Below are positions 16,780 to 25,294 of a stretch of DNA of 33,637 nucleotides, piece after piece (position 1 is the stretch's first letter; every line of letters begins with the position of its first letter). The notes under the pieces were generated by a model that saw only the letters and a program-made list of their open reading frames with translations, did not search any database and was not told the origin of the DNA. The translations under genes were made by a program, and so were the position numbers. The DNA comes from Trichococcus alkaliphilus (GTDB taxonomy: Bacteria; Bacillota; Bacilli; Lactobacillales; Aerococcaceae), in assembly GCF_003008695.1 (NCBI RefSeq), contig NZ_PXZT01000023.1, forward strand, positions 1-33,637, in the 5' to 3' direction.

Positions 16780-17130
16780 ATGGATAAACGTGCCTTGTAT
16801 GACCAATTCCATCGGGTGGAAAGCCGTATTTCATCGATGGGAGCAGATGTTAAAGAGATTCAAGAGAAGATGGATGACCTGATAGAAGAGAACGCAAATC
16901 TTCAAATCGAGAACCAGCATCTGCGTGATCGGATCGATTTCCTTACGAAGGAAAAAGAGGACGCGCAGAAGCAAGAGCCAGAAATGTCGAAGTCCCGTCT
17001 GAATTTACAGAAGCTGTACGAGGATGGTTTTCATGTCTGCAATGTTTATTATGGTTCCCGCCGTCTGAATGATGAGCCCTGTGTTTTCTGTATCGATGTC
17101 ATCTACGGCGAAAGAGATCGGAAAAACTGA
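16780..17130 (+). CDS. yabA: DNA replication initiation control protein YabA
   Basis: This 116-residue protein limits over-initiation by binding DnaA and tethering it to the sliding clamp. An N-terminal coiled coil (about residues 8-60, with repeated Leu/Ile/Glu heptads) drives tetramerisation. The C-terminal zinc module is visible as [12 protein letters not shown] followed by CVFC. The ATG at 16780 is chosen because the protein then begins [10 protein letters not shown] like other YabA proteins and GAGTGG lies seven bases upstream; an earlier in-frame ATG (16765) has no good ribosome site. Confidence 0.93.
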   Translation: MDKRALYDQFHRVESRISSMGADVKEIQEKMDDLIEENANLQIENQHLRDRIDFLTKEKEDAQKQEPEMSKSRLNLQKLYEDGFHVCNVYYGSRRLNDEPCVFCIDVIYGERDRKN

Positions 17131-17180
17131 GAAGTGTCCCGCGCTGCGGGTACTGTCAACAAATGATGGATGAACAATAG

Positions 17181-17215
17181 GCAGAGGCGGGGACAGAAGT
17201 CCTGGCCTCTGTTTT
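17181..17215 (+). repeat. GAGGCTGGGAC-type hairpin repeat, copy 2
   Basis: CAGAGGCGGGGAC (17182-17194), loop AGAA, and GTCCTGGCCTCTG (17199-17211) form a 13-bp stem with one mismatch and one wobble, followed by TTTTG. The arms match copy 1 at 4911-4963. It sits between yabA and yabB and may act as a weak terminator. Confidence 0.7.
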
Positions 17216-17298
17216 GAGGATAAATGCAATGGCTATGCGGGCTGAAGCTTATTTCAGTTGCTGCATGTTTGATGATATATAAACAAAGGGGAATAGGA

Positions 17299-18051
17299 AT
17301 GGAAAATGTATTGAAGGAAGGCGAACGGTTGGATGTGCTGAAACGGGAAAACATCCAGATCATCCAAAGTTCAGCCGTGTTCTCTTTTTCACTGGATGCG
17401 GTACTGTTGGCGGATTTCGCGGAATTGCCGCGCGTGAAGCCGGCAAAGATAGTCGATCTCTGCGCCGGGAATGGGGCAGTCTCGTTCCTGCTGACAGGAA
17501 AAACCAAGAACCCGATCGTCGGGGTGGAACTGCAGGACCGGTTGGTGGATATGGCCCGCAGGACAGTCCAGCTGAACCAGTTGGAGGAGAAGGTCTCCTT
17601 CCTGCACGCGGATGTGAACGACGTGACCCGCTTCATCAAACCGGATTCCGTCGACGTCATCACCTGCAACCCGCCCTACTTCAAGCTGACCGAATCCAGT
17701 TTCACGAACGAATTGGATGCTTTTGCGATTGCGCGGCACGAAATCCATCTGACGCTGGACCAATTGATGAAACAGACGAGCCATCTGCTGAAGATGAAGG
17801 GCAAGGCTTATTTCGTCCATCGGCCGGATCGTTTGATGGAAATCCTGGAAACGATGCGGAACAACCGGATCGCACCGAAAAAACTGCAGTTCATCTACCC
17901 GAAACAGAATAAGGAAGCGAACATGATCCTGATTGAAGGCATCAAGGACGGCAAGGAAGACGGCTTCCGTGTGCTGCCGCCGCTCGTTGTGTACAATGAA
18001 GAAGGGGAATACAGCCAGCAGGTAAGGGATGCCCTCTATGGCGAGCAGTGA
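17299..18051 (+). CDS. yabB: tRNA1(Val) (adenine37-N6)-methyltransferase (YabB/TrmN6 family)
   Basis: This 250-residue SAM-dependent methyltransferase is predicted to make m6A37 in a tRNA. The start motif ERLDVLKRENIQIIQSSAVFSFSLDAVLLADF is diagnostic of YabB/TrmN6. The SAM-binding motif is VDLCAGNGAVSFLL (about residues 50-63), and the catalytic NPPY is at residues 124-127. The ATG at 17299 follows AAAGGGG and fits the family N terminus; a longer in-frame reading from 17224 lacks both. Its end overlaps the next gene, as in the conserved yabB-yazA-rsmI block. Confidence 0.93.
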   Translation: MENVLKEGERLDVLKRENIQIIQSSAVFSFSLDAVLLADFAELPRVKPAKIVDLCAGNGAVSFLLTGKTKNPIVGVELQDRLVDMARRTVQLNQLEEKVSFLHADVNDVTRFIKPDSVDVITCNPPYFKLTESSFTNELDAFAIARHEIHLTLDQLMKQTSHLLKMKGKAYFVHRPDRLMEILETMRNNRIAPKKLQFIYPKQNKEANMILIEGIKDGKEDGFRVLPPLVVYNEEGEYSQQVRDALYGEQ

Positions 18052-18328
18052 GCACTACTTTTATGTGCTGCGTTGCGGAGATGACTCTTTTTATGCCGGC
18101 TACACGACGGACACGCTTCGGCGCGAACAGGAGCACAACAAAGGCATCGGCAGCAAATATACCAAGGCCCGCCGCCCTGTACAAATGATCTATAAGGAAG
18201 TCTTCAATACCAGAACGGAAGCGACCAAAGCGGAGGCGGCATTCAAGAAGCTGAACCGCAAGCAGAAAGAGAATTTTTTGAAGGTGCGCTGTACCCAGCT
18301 GCCAGGTTCGGAACCGAGCGGGATTTAG
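18038..18328 (+). CDS. yazA: GIY-YIG nuclease-like protein (YazA/UPF0213)
   Basis: This 96-residue single-domain GIY-YIG protein begins HYFYVLRCGDDSFYAGYTTD, where YVL and YAG correspond to the GIY and YIG strands. A conserved Arg (LRREQEHN) and Glu (TRTEATKAEAAFKKL) follow, as expected for the nuclease fold. The cellular role of this family is unknown. The ATG at 18038 is chosen over 18029 because AAGGG (18024-18028) has proper spacing only to the later codon. It overlaps the 3' end of yabB by 14 bases. Confidence 0.9.
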   Translation: MASSEHYFYVLRCGDDSFYAGYTTDTLRREQEHNKGIGSKYTKARRPVQMIYKEVFNTRTEATKAEAAFKKLNRKQKENFLKVRCTQLPGSEPSGI

Positions 18329-18376
18329 CAGGTCGCCAGAGCCACCAAAATGAATCGAAATCAGAGGAGAACAAAG

Positions 18377-19249
18377 ATGCAACTGCAAAAAAGTTATGAA
18401 CAGCACGAGAGCGGAACGCTTTATTTAGTGCCGACTCCAATCGGCAATCTGGAAGATATGACCTTCCGTGCCATAAAGATACTGCGCGAAGTGGATCTGA
18501 TTGCGGCTGAGGACACGCGCAACACGCGGAAACTGTTGACGCATTTCGAAGTGGATACTCCCCAGATCAGCTTTCACGAGCACAATACGCAAGAGCGCAT
18601 TCCGCAATTGGTGGAAAGACTCCTTGGCGGGCAATCCATCGCCCAAGTGAGCGATGCGGGGATGCCTTCGATCAGCGACCCGGGCCATGATTTGGTGCGC
18701 GCTTGCATCAACGCAAACGTGCCAGTTGTGCCGTTGCCTGGGGCCAATGCGGGTGTGACCGCATTGATCGCTTCCGGATTGGCGCCGCAGCCGTTTTACT
18801 TTTTCGGCTTCCTGGAGCGCAAGAAGAAGGATCAAATTGCCCAGTTGGAGTCGTTGAAGAACAGGGAAGAGACGATGATTTTCTATGAGTCGCCTTACCG
18901 GCTGAAGGAGCTGCTCAAAAATATCGCAACCGTGATGGGGGCGGAGCGCCAAGTCGTCATCTGCCGCGAATTGACGAAACGCTTTGAGGAGTTCATCCGG
19001 GGTTCGGCGGAAGAATTGGCTGCTTGGGCCGAAGAAACGGAAATCAGAGGGGAAATCTGCCTGATGATAGCCGGCAATGATAACCCGGAAATGCCTGTTG
19101 AACAGACATTTGATGACCTCAGCGTCGCCGAATTGGTGGAAAAGTTGATGACGGAACAGGGGCTTTCTTCCAAAGATGCGATCAAAGAGACTGCAAAAAT
19201 CAGGGATCTGAAGAAACAGGAAGTTTACCAAGCTTTCCACGGCTTTTAA
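18377..19249 (+). CDS. rsmI: 16S rRNA (cytidine1402-2'-O)-methyltransferase
   Basis: This 290-residue tetrapyrrole-methylase-fold enzyme methylates the 2'-OH of C1402 in 16S rRNA. Signatures are TLYLVPTPIGNLEDMT near the start, IAAEDTRNTRKLL, VSDAGMPSISDPGHDLVR, and VVPLPGANAGVTALIASGL. The last segment binds SAM. The C-terminal region is helical. The ATG at 18377 is used because AGAGGAG lies six bases upstream, and the protein length then equals that of Bacillus RsmI/YabC. An earlier ATG at 18350 lacks a ribosome site. It follows yazA closely and ends the core block. Confidence 0.96.
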   Translation: MQLQKSYEQHESGTLYLVPTPIGNLEDMTFRAIKILREVDLIAAEDTRNTRKLLTHFEVDTPQISFHEHNTQERIPQLVERLLGGQSIAQVSDAGMPSISDPGHDLVRACINANVPVVPLPGANAGVTALIASGLAPQPFYFFGFLERKKKDQIAQLESLKNREETMIFYESPYRLKELLKNIATVMGAERQVVICRELTKRFEEFIRGSAEELAAWAEETEIRGEICLMIAGNDNPEMPVEQTFDDLSVAELVEKLMTEQGLSSKDAIKETAKIRDLKKQEVYQAFHGF

Positions 19250-19265
19250 ACAGGAGGGATGACCG

Positions 19266-20288
19266 TTGCTATTCTATTTATTGAGCGCATTCTCGTTTGG
19301 CGGTGGTCTGAAGCTCCGATCGATGGGGAGAAACAGGCAATTCCAAAGCTACTTGCTGGTTGCGTCGCTGCTTTTCCTTTTCGTGGGAATGCTGCAGGGC
19401 AACGACTCGCCCCAAGTGGCGTGGATCCGTTATGCGGTGATGCTTTTCCGTGTTTTATTCGGCTTGATTTCACCGTTCGCTTTCCTGTTTTTTGGCCTTG
19501 CGCTTGTCTTCAATGGGGTGCTGTTGCTCAAAAAAGAGGGCTGGGCCAAACGGTACGGTCTGCTGGTTGCGGTGGGTACCTTCATTTTATTGATGGATCT
19601 GCTGTTCCTGCTGAATTATTTTGTGTTCCATCATTACCTGATTTGGCGCTTCATGCGCTTGATGGGCTACTTCATCATCTATTTCGGTGTGGTGCTGATC
19701 CTGTTTTTTATCGCGACAGCCTTTTACGGCCTCATTCCGGTTGCCCTCGATAAAGATTTTGTCATTGTCCTAGGAGCGGGGTTGCTTCCGGGCGGAGGCA
19801 TCAGCCCGTTGCTGCAGAGACGGTTGGACAGAGCAATCCGGTTTTTCCGGCATCAGACCGAGCGCACGCAAAAGAGGCCCTGCCGGATGATTGTGAGTGG
19901 AGGGCAAGGGGTGGATGAACCTTTTTCCGAAGCGTATGCCATGAAACGTTATCTGATCGAGAATGGCATCCCGGAAGAAGTGATCCTTGAGGAAGACCAG
20001 TCCGTCAACACGTACCAGAATTTTCTTTACTCCAAGGGAATCATGGATGCCTACAAAGAAAGCTACAAGTGCCTCTTCATCACGAACAACTTCCATGTTG
20101 TCCGCAGCAGCCTCTATGCCCATCGGGTGGGATTGGAAACGGACGGATTGGGTGCCTGGACGCCGCTTTATTTTCTGCCTTATGCGTTTCTGCGTGAATT
20201 CATCGCACTCATCTTTCTGCAGATCAAAGGGCATACGCTGTTGTTGGCGCTTGTGCTGGTGTTTGGATTGTGGAGAATCTATTTTTGA
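19266..20288 (+). CDS. YdcF family (DUF218) membrane protein
   Basis: This 340-residue protein has about five N-terminal membrane segments (to about residue 155), then a DUF218 domain (about 160-300) and a C-terminal hydrophobic helix. DUF218 hallmarks are IVLGAGLLPGGGISPLLQRRLDRA, MIVSGGQGVDEPFSEAYAM and EEDQSVNTYQNFLYS, ending with ITNNFHVVRSS. Family members (ElyC/SanA/YdcF) are linked to envelope biogenesis, but the chemistry is unknown. The start codon is TTG at 19266, seven bases after AGGAGGG. An ATG at 19259 opens a shorter overlapping frame without family features. It follows rsmI by 16 bases and may share its transcript. Confidence 0.87.
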   Translation: MLFYLLSAFSFGGGLKLRSMGRNRQFQSYLLVASLLFLFVGMLQGNDSPQVAWIRYAVMLFRVLFGLISPFAFLFFGLALVFNGVLLLKKEGWAKRYGLLVAVGTFILLMDLLFLLNYFVFHHYLIWRFMRLMGYFIIYFGVVLILFFIATAFYGLIPVALDKDFVIVLGAGLLPGGGISPLLQRRLDRAIRFFRHQTERTQKRPCRMIVSGGQGVDEPFSEAYAMKRYLIENGIPEEVILEEDQSVNTYQNFLYSKGIMDAYKESYKCLFITNNFHVVRSSLYAHRVGLETDGLGAWTPLYFLPYAFLREFIALIFLQIKGHTLLLALVLVFGLWRIYF

Positions 20289-20312
20289 TATCATAAGCGC
20301 CAATTTCGGTGC

Positions 20313-20360
20313 AAAAAAAGCCGTATACCATGCGATATTTCGCAAGTATACGGCTTTTTT
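20313..20360. terminator. Bidirectional terminator between YdcF and HAD genes
   Basis: AAAAAAGCCGTATAC pairs perfectly with GTATACGGCTTTTTT around a loop of about 17 bases. It serves the convergent genes on both sides. Confidence 0.93.
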
Positions 20361-20372
20361 ATGTTCTCTCGT

Positions 20373-21263
20373 TTAAAGTAATCCTTCTGATATCAATTGA
20401 TTCAAGCCATGATAGACACCTTCGTCATCATTGGAAGGCGTTGTGTAGTTTGCCACGCCCTTGGCTTTCGGCAACGCGTTAGCCATTGCGAAGGAATAGG
20501 GTCTGTCGGAAAGCATGGAGATGTCATTTTCGCTATCACCAAAAACCGCCACTTCTTCATTGGAAATACCAAGTTTTTCCAGTAAGGTATCCAAGGCTTT
20601 GCCTTTGTTGATGCCTTTTTTGGTGATTTCAAGTTTCCGTTCATCAGAAAAGACCAGCTCGTACTCGTCATGCAGCCCTAAATGAGGCAACGACTGCGTC
20701 ACGGCCTCCATGAAATGCGGGTCTTGGCTGATCGAAATTTTGTTGCAAGAAGCTGGCGCTTCGTTCAGATCAAGAATCAGTTTTTGTTCAGGATAGCCGT
20801 CGCGCATATCGCATAACCAACTGTACATGCCGCTGGCCCAAGGATAATCGTCGGGCAGTCTCATTTCGCCGCGGATCTTCTTCTTTAAGGCATACAGTGA
20901 ATCCGGCAAATAGGTGTACAGGCCGGCATCCTGGGAGAATTGGATCTCAACATTGAATGTGCGGAAGACGGATGTGACTCTTTGGATGTCTTCTGAATCC
21001 ATTATCCCCAATCTTTCCCTGGTTTGAGAATGGAAATCATAAATGGAACTGCCGTTTACATCGATCAAATAACCTTGATGGGAATCCATCTTCAGTTTTA
21101 GGGCATCCGGCATCAAACGCAAGTAACTTCTCCCGCTGGCCAATACCAGCGTGATGCCTTTTTGCTGGAGTGATAAGAGGAGTTCCTGGGTTTTGGAGCT
21201 GATGGCGTGGTCAGCAGTCAATAAGGTGCCATCCATGTCGCAAACGATCGCTTTAATGGGCAT
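20373..21263 (-). CDS. Cof-type HAD-superfamily phosphatase (PTS operon associated)
   Basis: This 296-residue class IIB HAD hydrolase is predicted to remove phosphate from sugar phosphates or related metabolites. It has motif I CDMDGTLL (nucleophile Asp and acid/base Asp), motif II as VLASGRS, Lys in KKGINKGKAL, and motif IV VFGDSENDISML. The cap domain lies between about residues 85 and 190. Its start codon overlaps the stop of the upstream rpiR gene by one base (TAATG), so it is translationally coupled to the regulator of the divergent PTS operon. That linkage suggests it acts on a phosphorylated intermediate of the pathway, or relieves sugar-phosphate stress; this is inference. Confidence 0.9.
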   Translation of the reverse strand: MPIKAIVCDMDGTLLTADHAISSKTQELLLSLQQKGITLVLASGRSYLRLMPDALKLKMDSHQGYLIDVNGSSIYDFHSQTRERLGIMDSEDIQRVTSVFRTFNVEIQFSQDAGLYTYLPDSLYALKKKIRGEMRLPDDYPWASGMYSWLCDMRDGYPEQKLILDLNEAPASCNKISISQDPHFMEAVTQSLPHLGLHDEYELVFSDERKLEITKKGINKGKALDTLLEKLGISNEEVAVFGDSENDISMLSDRPYSFAMANALPKAKGVANYTTPSNDDEGVYHGLNQLISEGLL

Positions 21264-22138
21264 TATCTATCCACCTCTATTTTTGTTGTCGAAAGAATTT
21301 CGCGTATCGTGTCGATTGATTCTATATTTGTATGCTCATCATGATAGAGATACGATAAGTAGATGATGTCCACTACTGTGATATAAAGTAATCTGGCTGA
21401 AAGTGCCTCGGACTGGAAAATGGATTCTTCTGTTTCGACTACGATACTGACATCACTCAATCGGTTCAAGGCGCCTGGCGGATTCCCTGTCAGACAGATG
21501 ATCTTGGCTTTATTATGGGCAGCTACCTCAGCTATCTTGATTGTTTCTGCCGTCTTTCCTGAGTGAGAGAAAAGGAAGACGCAATCATTTTCCGTTAATT
21601 TGGAAGTGTGCATCAGCTGCATATGATAATCCGAAACATAGTTTACGGGGATGGCGGTTCTCAAGAACTTGTGGTAGGCATCGAGCGCAATGACTGCGGA
21701 GGAACCAAGCCCAAAAAAGTGAAGCGCTTTCGAATTTACGATAATATCAAGAGCTTGTTGCAGTGCTTCCCCTGATAGTTTACTCATCAAGCTTTGCAAC
21801 ATAATTTGTGAGGATTGAATGACTTTTTTAGAAATATCGCTCGGCGTGTCCGAAGCGGTAATATCGGTAAATACGGCTAACTGGTGTGTGCGTTCTTCAG
21901 ACATACGATAGTTTGATGCGACACTGATTTTGAAATCCTGGAAGCCTTTGAAGCCTATTCTTTTCACGAATTTAAAAATCGTCGATTCTGAAAAATCTGT
22001 TTCTTCTGCAAGATTGGATAATGTTTTGTTCACTAGGTCCATGCCCAAGCTCACGAAATAGTCGGCAATTTTTAATTCAGTGGCTGAAAAAGTTTCGTAG
22101 TGTGGTTTCAGGATCATTTGGATATAATTTTTTGACAT
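21263..22138 (-). CDS. RpiR/MurR family regulator of the Man-PTS/dehydrogenase operon
   Basis: This 291-residue regulator has an N-terminal RpiR-type helix-turn-helix, with TLSNLAEETDFSESTIFKFVKRIGFKGFQDFK (about residues 39-70). A SIS domain follows (about 120-260) with FFGLGSSAVIALDAYHKFLR and FLFSHSGKTAETIKIAEVA, the usual phospho-sugar contact region. It is divergent from a PTS operon and coupled to a HAD phosphatase gene. The shared intergenic region carries two inverted operator copies that cover both promoters. The start is ATG with AAGGAGG nine bases upstream. It probably controls both the operon and itself in response to a phosphorylated substrate. Confidence 0.9.
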   Translation of the reverse strand: MSKNYIQMILKPHYETFSATELKIADYFVSLGMDLVNKTLSNLAEETDFSESTIFKFVKRIGFKGFQDFKISVASNYRMSEERTHQLAVFTDITASDTPSDISKKVIQSSQIMLQSLMSKLSGEALQQALDIIVNSKALHFFGLGSSAVIALDAYHKFLRTAIPVNYVSDYHMQLMHTSKLTENDCVFLFSHSGKTAETIKIAEVAAHNKAKIICLTGNPPGALNRLSDVSIVVETEESIFQSEALSARLLYITVVDIIYLSYLYHDEHTNIESIDTIREILSTTKIEVDR

Positions 22139-22160
22139 ATATGAGCACCTCCTTGGGAAT

Positions 22161-22189
22161 AGTATAGCATATTCGCGATTAGTAATAAA
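22161..22189 (-). promoter_or_regulatory. Promoter of the rpiR-HAD unit (leftward)
   Basis: On the minus strand a -35 TTTATT (22184-22189), a 17-base spacer ending in TGC and a -10 TATACT (22161-22166) form an extended -10 promoter. The left operator arm covers its -35 box. Confidence 0.65.
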
Positions 22190-22230
22190 TATTTTTTATT
22201 TTAGCTTTACAAAGTAAAAAATATTTATTA
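22183..22230. promoter_or_regulatory. Paired operator, perfect 16-bp inverted repeat
   Basis: TAATAAATATTTTTTA (22183-22198) and TAAAAAATATTTATTA (22215-22230) are exact reverse complements, with centres 32 bases apart. Each arm itself contains the AAATATTT palindrome, so each can be one dimer site. The left arm covers the -35 box of the regulator promoter. The right arm covers the spacer and edge of the -10 box of the PTS promoter. Confidence 0.8.
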
Positions 22231-22234
22231 TAAT
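22206..22234 (+). promoter_or_regulatory. Promoter of the dehydrogenase/Man-PTS operon
   Basis: TTTACA (22206-22211), a 17-base spacer and TATAAT (22229-22234). The leader would be about 70 bases. Confidence 0.82.
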
Positions 22235-22248
22235 CAGAATATAAATTA

Positions 22249-22262
22249 CGAAAACGATTACA
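22249..22262. promoter_or_regulatory. CcpA cre site
   Basis: CGAAAACGATTACA matches the TGWNANCGNTNWCA consensus at all but the first base. It lies just downstream of the expected transcription start, a position from which CcpA blocks elongation, so glucose repression of the operon is expected. Confidence 0.75.
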
Positions 22263-22312
22263 AAAAAGAATGTGGCCGACATAAAGTTGTACAAGTGGAG
22301 GGGTAAAGCGAA

Positions 22313-23317
22313 ATGACTCAAGAAAACAAGATAGCCATCGTCAATTCAAGCAGTTTTGGGAAAATGTTCGACACACATGTGGAAAGACTGGAAAAAATCG
22401 GACAGGTCGATCGTTTCGATTTTGACAGTTCAATTGAAGGAAAGCAACTAGCTGAATCATTAATAGGGTATAATATTATTATCGCGAGTGTGACACCATT
22501 TTTCACTAGCGAGTTTTTTGAGCATAAGGATGAACTGAAGTTGATCACGCGTCATGGAATCGGGTACAACAATATAGACCTGGAAGCTGCCAAGGCACAT
22601 GGTACGATTGTCGCGATTGTTCCACCTCTGATTGAGCGCGACGCAGTTGCAGAAAATAATGTTACAAATTTACTTGCATTGATGCGGCGCACAACTGAGT
22701 CGGCCCAGGAAGTCAAAAATGATGGCTGGGAAAATCGAGCGCGGTTTATTGGAAACGGTTTATGCGGAAAAACGGTAGGCGTCATAGGTGTTGGCAATAT
22801 CGGTAGCCGAGCCGTCGAAATCCTGCATTATGGGTTCAGGTGTGAAGTGTTGGGGGTCGATCCGAACAAGACCGCGTTGGAAATTGAGATTTTCGGCGGC
22901 AAGAAAGTCGAATTGGATGAACTTCTGGAGCGGGCCGAGGTCATTTGCCTCTGTGCAAGCCTGAATGAAACGAACTACCATCTGATTTCCAAAGAAGCCT
23001 TTGCGAAAATGAAGGACGGTGTCTACATATCCAACTCAGCTCGTGGGGCACTGGTGGATGAAGCGGCAATCATTGGAGCGATCCAAACCGGGAAACTGCG
23101 CGGGTATGCAACAGATGTGCTGGAAGTTGAACCAGGACGCAGTGACCATCCTTTCCTGGCATATCCGAATATCATTTTGACCCCGCACACATCCGCGTAC
23201 ACAATGGAGTGCCTGGAAGGAATGGGAGACAAATGTGTTTCTGACTGTGAAGCGATAGTGGAAGGGAGGATGCCTCGACGGGTGGTGCAACCAGTAAGTC
23301 CGTATATTACAGCATGA
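22313..23317 (+). CDS. D-isomer-specific 2-hydroxyacid dehydrogenase
   Basis: This 334-residue NAD-dependent enzyme is of the D-2-hydroxyacid dehydrogenase (SerA/LdhA-like) family. The Rossmann motif GVGNIG (residues 159-164) is followed by Asp183, which favours NAD over NADP. The catalytic set Arg244 (NSARGALVDE), Glu273 (EVEP) and His292 (LTPHTSAYT) is complete. The N-terminal part ITRHGIGYNNIDL is typical. The enzyme interconverts a 2-oxo acid and a D-2-hydroxy acid; the exact substrate is not predictable, and a phosphorylated sugar acid is possible given the PTS context. It is first gene of the operon, with GGAGGGG before the ATG. It does not look like biosynthetic SerA, since there is no ACT domain. 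Confidence 0.9.
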   Translation: MTQENKIAIVNSSSFGKMFDTHVERLEKIGQVDRFDFDSSIEGKQLAESLIGYNIIIASVTPFFTSEFFEHKDELKLITRHGIGYNNIDLEAAKAHGTIVAIVPPLIERDAVAENNVTNLLALMRRTTESAQEVKNDGWENRARFIGNGLCGKTVGVIGVGNIGSRAVEILHYGFRCEVLGVDPNKTALEIEIFGGKKVELDELLERAEVICLCASLNETNYHLISKEAFAKMKDGVYISNSARGALVDEAAIIGAIQTGKLRGYATDVLEVEPGRSDHPFLAYPNIILTPHTSAYTMECLEGMGDKCVSDCEAIVEGRMPRRVVQPVSPYITA

Positions 23318-23332
23318 GGGAGGTGGATAAAG

Positions 23333-24436
23333 GTGGATACAGTTGTAAATGTAAAAGTTGGCCCGCAATTCTATAAGTATGGGCAAGGCGCTATGGAAAT
23401 GATCCCGGAGATAGTGAATGAATACGGTGCGAAACGCGTGCTGCTTGTTCATGGCACGATTTCATGGGAGAAAGCAAGGCCGTATTTGGAATTTCTGGAT
23501 GAGGACTTCACAATCCAGTACGAGAAATACAACGGTGAGTGCAGCTATAATGAAGCGAATCGCTTGGCCAAACTAGTCGACGATGGCAACTTCGACTTTA
23601 TCATCGGCGTCGGCGGAGGGAAATTGTGTGATCTGGTGTACTACGTCGCTTCCTTGACGAAAAAACCTTTCGGTGTCGTTCCGACGCTGGCCAGTAATTG
23701 TGCACCCTGGGCTCCCTTATCTGTAATGTACAAAGATAACGGACTTGCTGAAGGCAAAACCGAGCATTACAAAAGACAGGCAGCCTTTCTGATCACTGAT
23801 CCAACGTTAGTCGTCGATGCGCCAATACAATTCTTTATCGCAGGAATCGCGGATACTATAGCTAAGTGGTATGAATCCGATATGATATTGGAACAGCCGC
23901 AGTTTGAAGCGAATAATTTCTTGATGCTCGCACGGCATTCGGCGCGGATCTGCAAAGACGTCATCGCTGAAGATGGTTTGAAGGCTATCGAGGATATGCG
24001 CAATGGAACGGTATCTCCTGAGTTTATCAAGGTGTCTGAAGTAATATTCGGGGTTGCGGGACTGGTTGGGGGATTTGGCGACAAATATGCCCGTAATACT
24101 GCCGCTCATGCCATTCATGATGCGATTTCAGCGTATCTGCCGGGAGTCCACAACTACTTGCATGGTGAAAAAGTGGCATATGGCATTTTCTATCAATTGG
24201 CACTGGAAGACAAATGGCAAGTGATTGACGAGTTGATTCCGATGTATGAGGCTTTAAGTTTACCGAAATCATTAACCGAAATGGGCGAGTATCCTTTGGC
24301 GGAAGAGGAACTCAACAACATAGTCGAACTGGTCAACAAAAAGCAAAAAGTGCATTTGTTGCCGATGATGATCAATGAAGAAGTCTTAAAAAAAGCAATA
24401 ATAGATTTAGAAAAATACATAAATACGGAGGTATAG
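23333..24436 (+). CDS. HcxA-like hydroxycarboxylate dehydrogenase (GldA-type metal-dependent ADH family)
   Basis: This 367-residue enzyme is of the glycerol-dehydrogenase-like iron/zinc ADH family. Segments GVGGGKLCD (nucleotide binding), SNCAPWAPLSVMYKDNG, GIADTIAKWYES, GLVGGFGDKYARNTAAHAIHD and YLHGEKVAYGI follow the pattern I recall for E. coli YbdH/HcxA more closely than that of true glycerol dehydrogenase. The expected metal ligands are Asp174, His259 (or His262) and His277. HcxA reduces 2-oxo acids, so a second 2-hydroxyacid chemistry beside the upstream dehydrogenase is plausible. The start is GTG at 23333 with GGGAGGTGG eight bases upstream. It is three bases from the PTS IIC gene, so cotranscribed. 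The substrate is not known. Confidence 0.85.
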   Translation: MDTVVNVKVGPQFYKYGQGAMEMIPEIVNEYGAKRVLLVHGTISWEKARPYLEFLDEDFTIQYEKYNGECSYNEANRLAKLVDDGNFDFIIGVGGGKLCDLVYYVASLTKKPFGVVPTLASNCAPWAPLSVMYKDNGLAEGKTEHYKRQAAFLITDPTLVVDAPIQFFIAGIADTIAKWYESDMILEQPQFEANNFLMLARHSARICKDVIAEDGLKAIEDMRNGTVSPEFIKVSEVIFGVAGLVGGFGDKYARNTAAHAIHDAISAYLPGVHNYLHGEKVAYGIFYQLALEDKWQVIDELIPMYEALSLPKSLTEMGEYPLAEEELNNIVELVNKKQKVHLLPMMINEEVLKKAIIDLEKYINTEV

Positions 24437-24439
24437 GCA

Positions 24440-25264
24440 ATGGAAAATATTACCGCAATGCAAAGTTTGTTAATTGCACTATGGGTAGGGGCAGTCATGT
24501 CACGTGCATTTTTAGGTGGAGCAACATTAACGTTACGTTTTTCCCCTTTGATGACGGGTTTGATCGCAGGTATTGTAATGGGTGACGTTCCACAAGCAAT
24601 GATTATCACAGCAGCAATTCAGTTGATTTACATGGGGGTTTTCTCTCCAGGGGGAACGATGCCTTCTGAACCATCAATCGCAGCAGCGATCGCGGTGCCG
24701 GTTGCTTTAATGGGTAACCTGCAGCCTGAAGCAGCGATAGCTGTAGCTGTACCGGTAGGTTTATTGGGTGCTTATCTGTACCAATTCAGATTTTTCATCA
24801 ATACATTTTTGGGTAAATACACCGATAAAGCCGTCGAAGACTTGAATGACGGTGCAATCGTAAGATCGATCATCCTTTACCCAACAATCGCTTCTTTCCT
24901 TTTGTTTGTGCCATTAGTATTCGTTGCTTTGTACTTTGGAGCACCCGTTATTGCTGATGTCATCACCGCACTTGAAGGTACGGTTGTGTTCCATATTCTT
25001 ACTGTTGTCGGTGGCGGTCTAGCGGCTATCGGTATTGCAACAACGATTTATGTTATCGGCCGTAAAGACTACATGGTTTTCTTCCTGTTAGCATACTTGA
25101 TGAGCGTTGTGCTGGCTTCCTTATCAATCACGATGGTAACTTATGCCATTGTCGGAGCTTTAATAGCAGCAATTTTCGTGTTAAGCAAGGGACAAGCTGC
25201 AAAAACATCTTCTGCTTCCGCTGGTAGTGCAGCGCTTGAAGATGACGATGATGACGATTTCTAA
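24440..25264 (+). CDS. PTS mannose/fructose/sorbose family subunit IIC
   Basis: This 274-residue membrane permease subunit of the mannose-family PTS forms the sugar channel together with IID. Family features are SRAFLGGATLTLRFSPLMTG near the N terminus, the conserved QLIYMGVFSPGGTMPSEP segment, and several further hydrophobic helices. Sequence alone does not give the substrate. The C terminus carries an unusual acidic tail of six Asp ending in Phe (EDDDDDDF), echoed in the IIA subunit of the same operon. It starts three bases after the HcxA-like gene with GGAGG upstream, so translation is probably coupled. Confidence 0.94.
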   Translation: MENITAMQSLLIALWVGAVMSRAFLGGATLTLRFSPLMTGLIAGIVMGDVPQAMIITAAIQLIYMGVFSPGGTMPSEPSIAAAIAVPVALMGNLQPEAAIAVAVPVGLLGAYLYQFRFFINTFLGKYTDKAVEDLNDGAIVRSIILYPTIASFLLFVPLVFVALYFGAPVIADVITALEGTVVFHILTVVGGGLAAIGIATTIYVIGRKDYMVFFLLAYLMSVVLASLSITMVTYAIVGALIAAIFVLSKGQAAKTSSASAGSAALEDDDDDDF

Positions 25265-25294
25265 AAAGTATGCAAATTGAAAGGAAGATGAAAA

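Noticed and set aside
19259-19753. 164-codon frame starting at an ATG before the YdcF gene
   Set aside because: It overlaps the YdcF frame, has no family features, and the ribosome site is better spaced to the TTG at 19266, whose product has DUF218 motifs.
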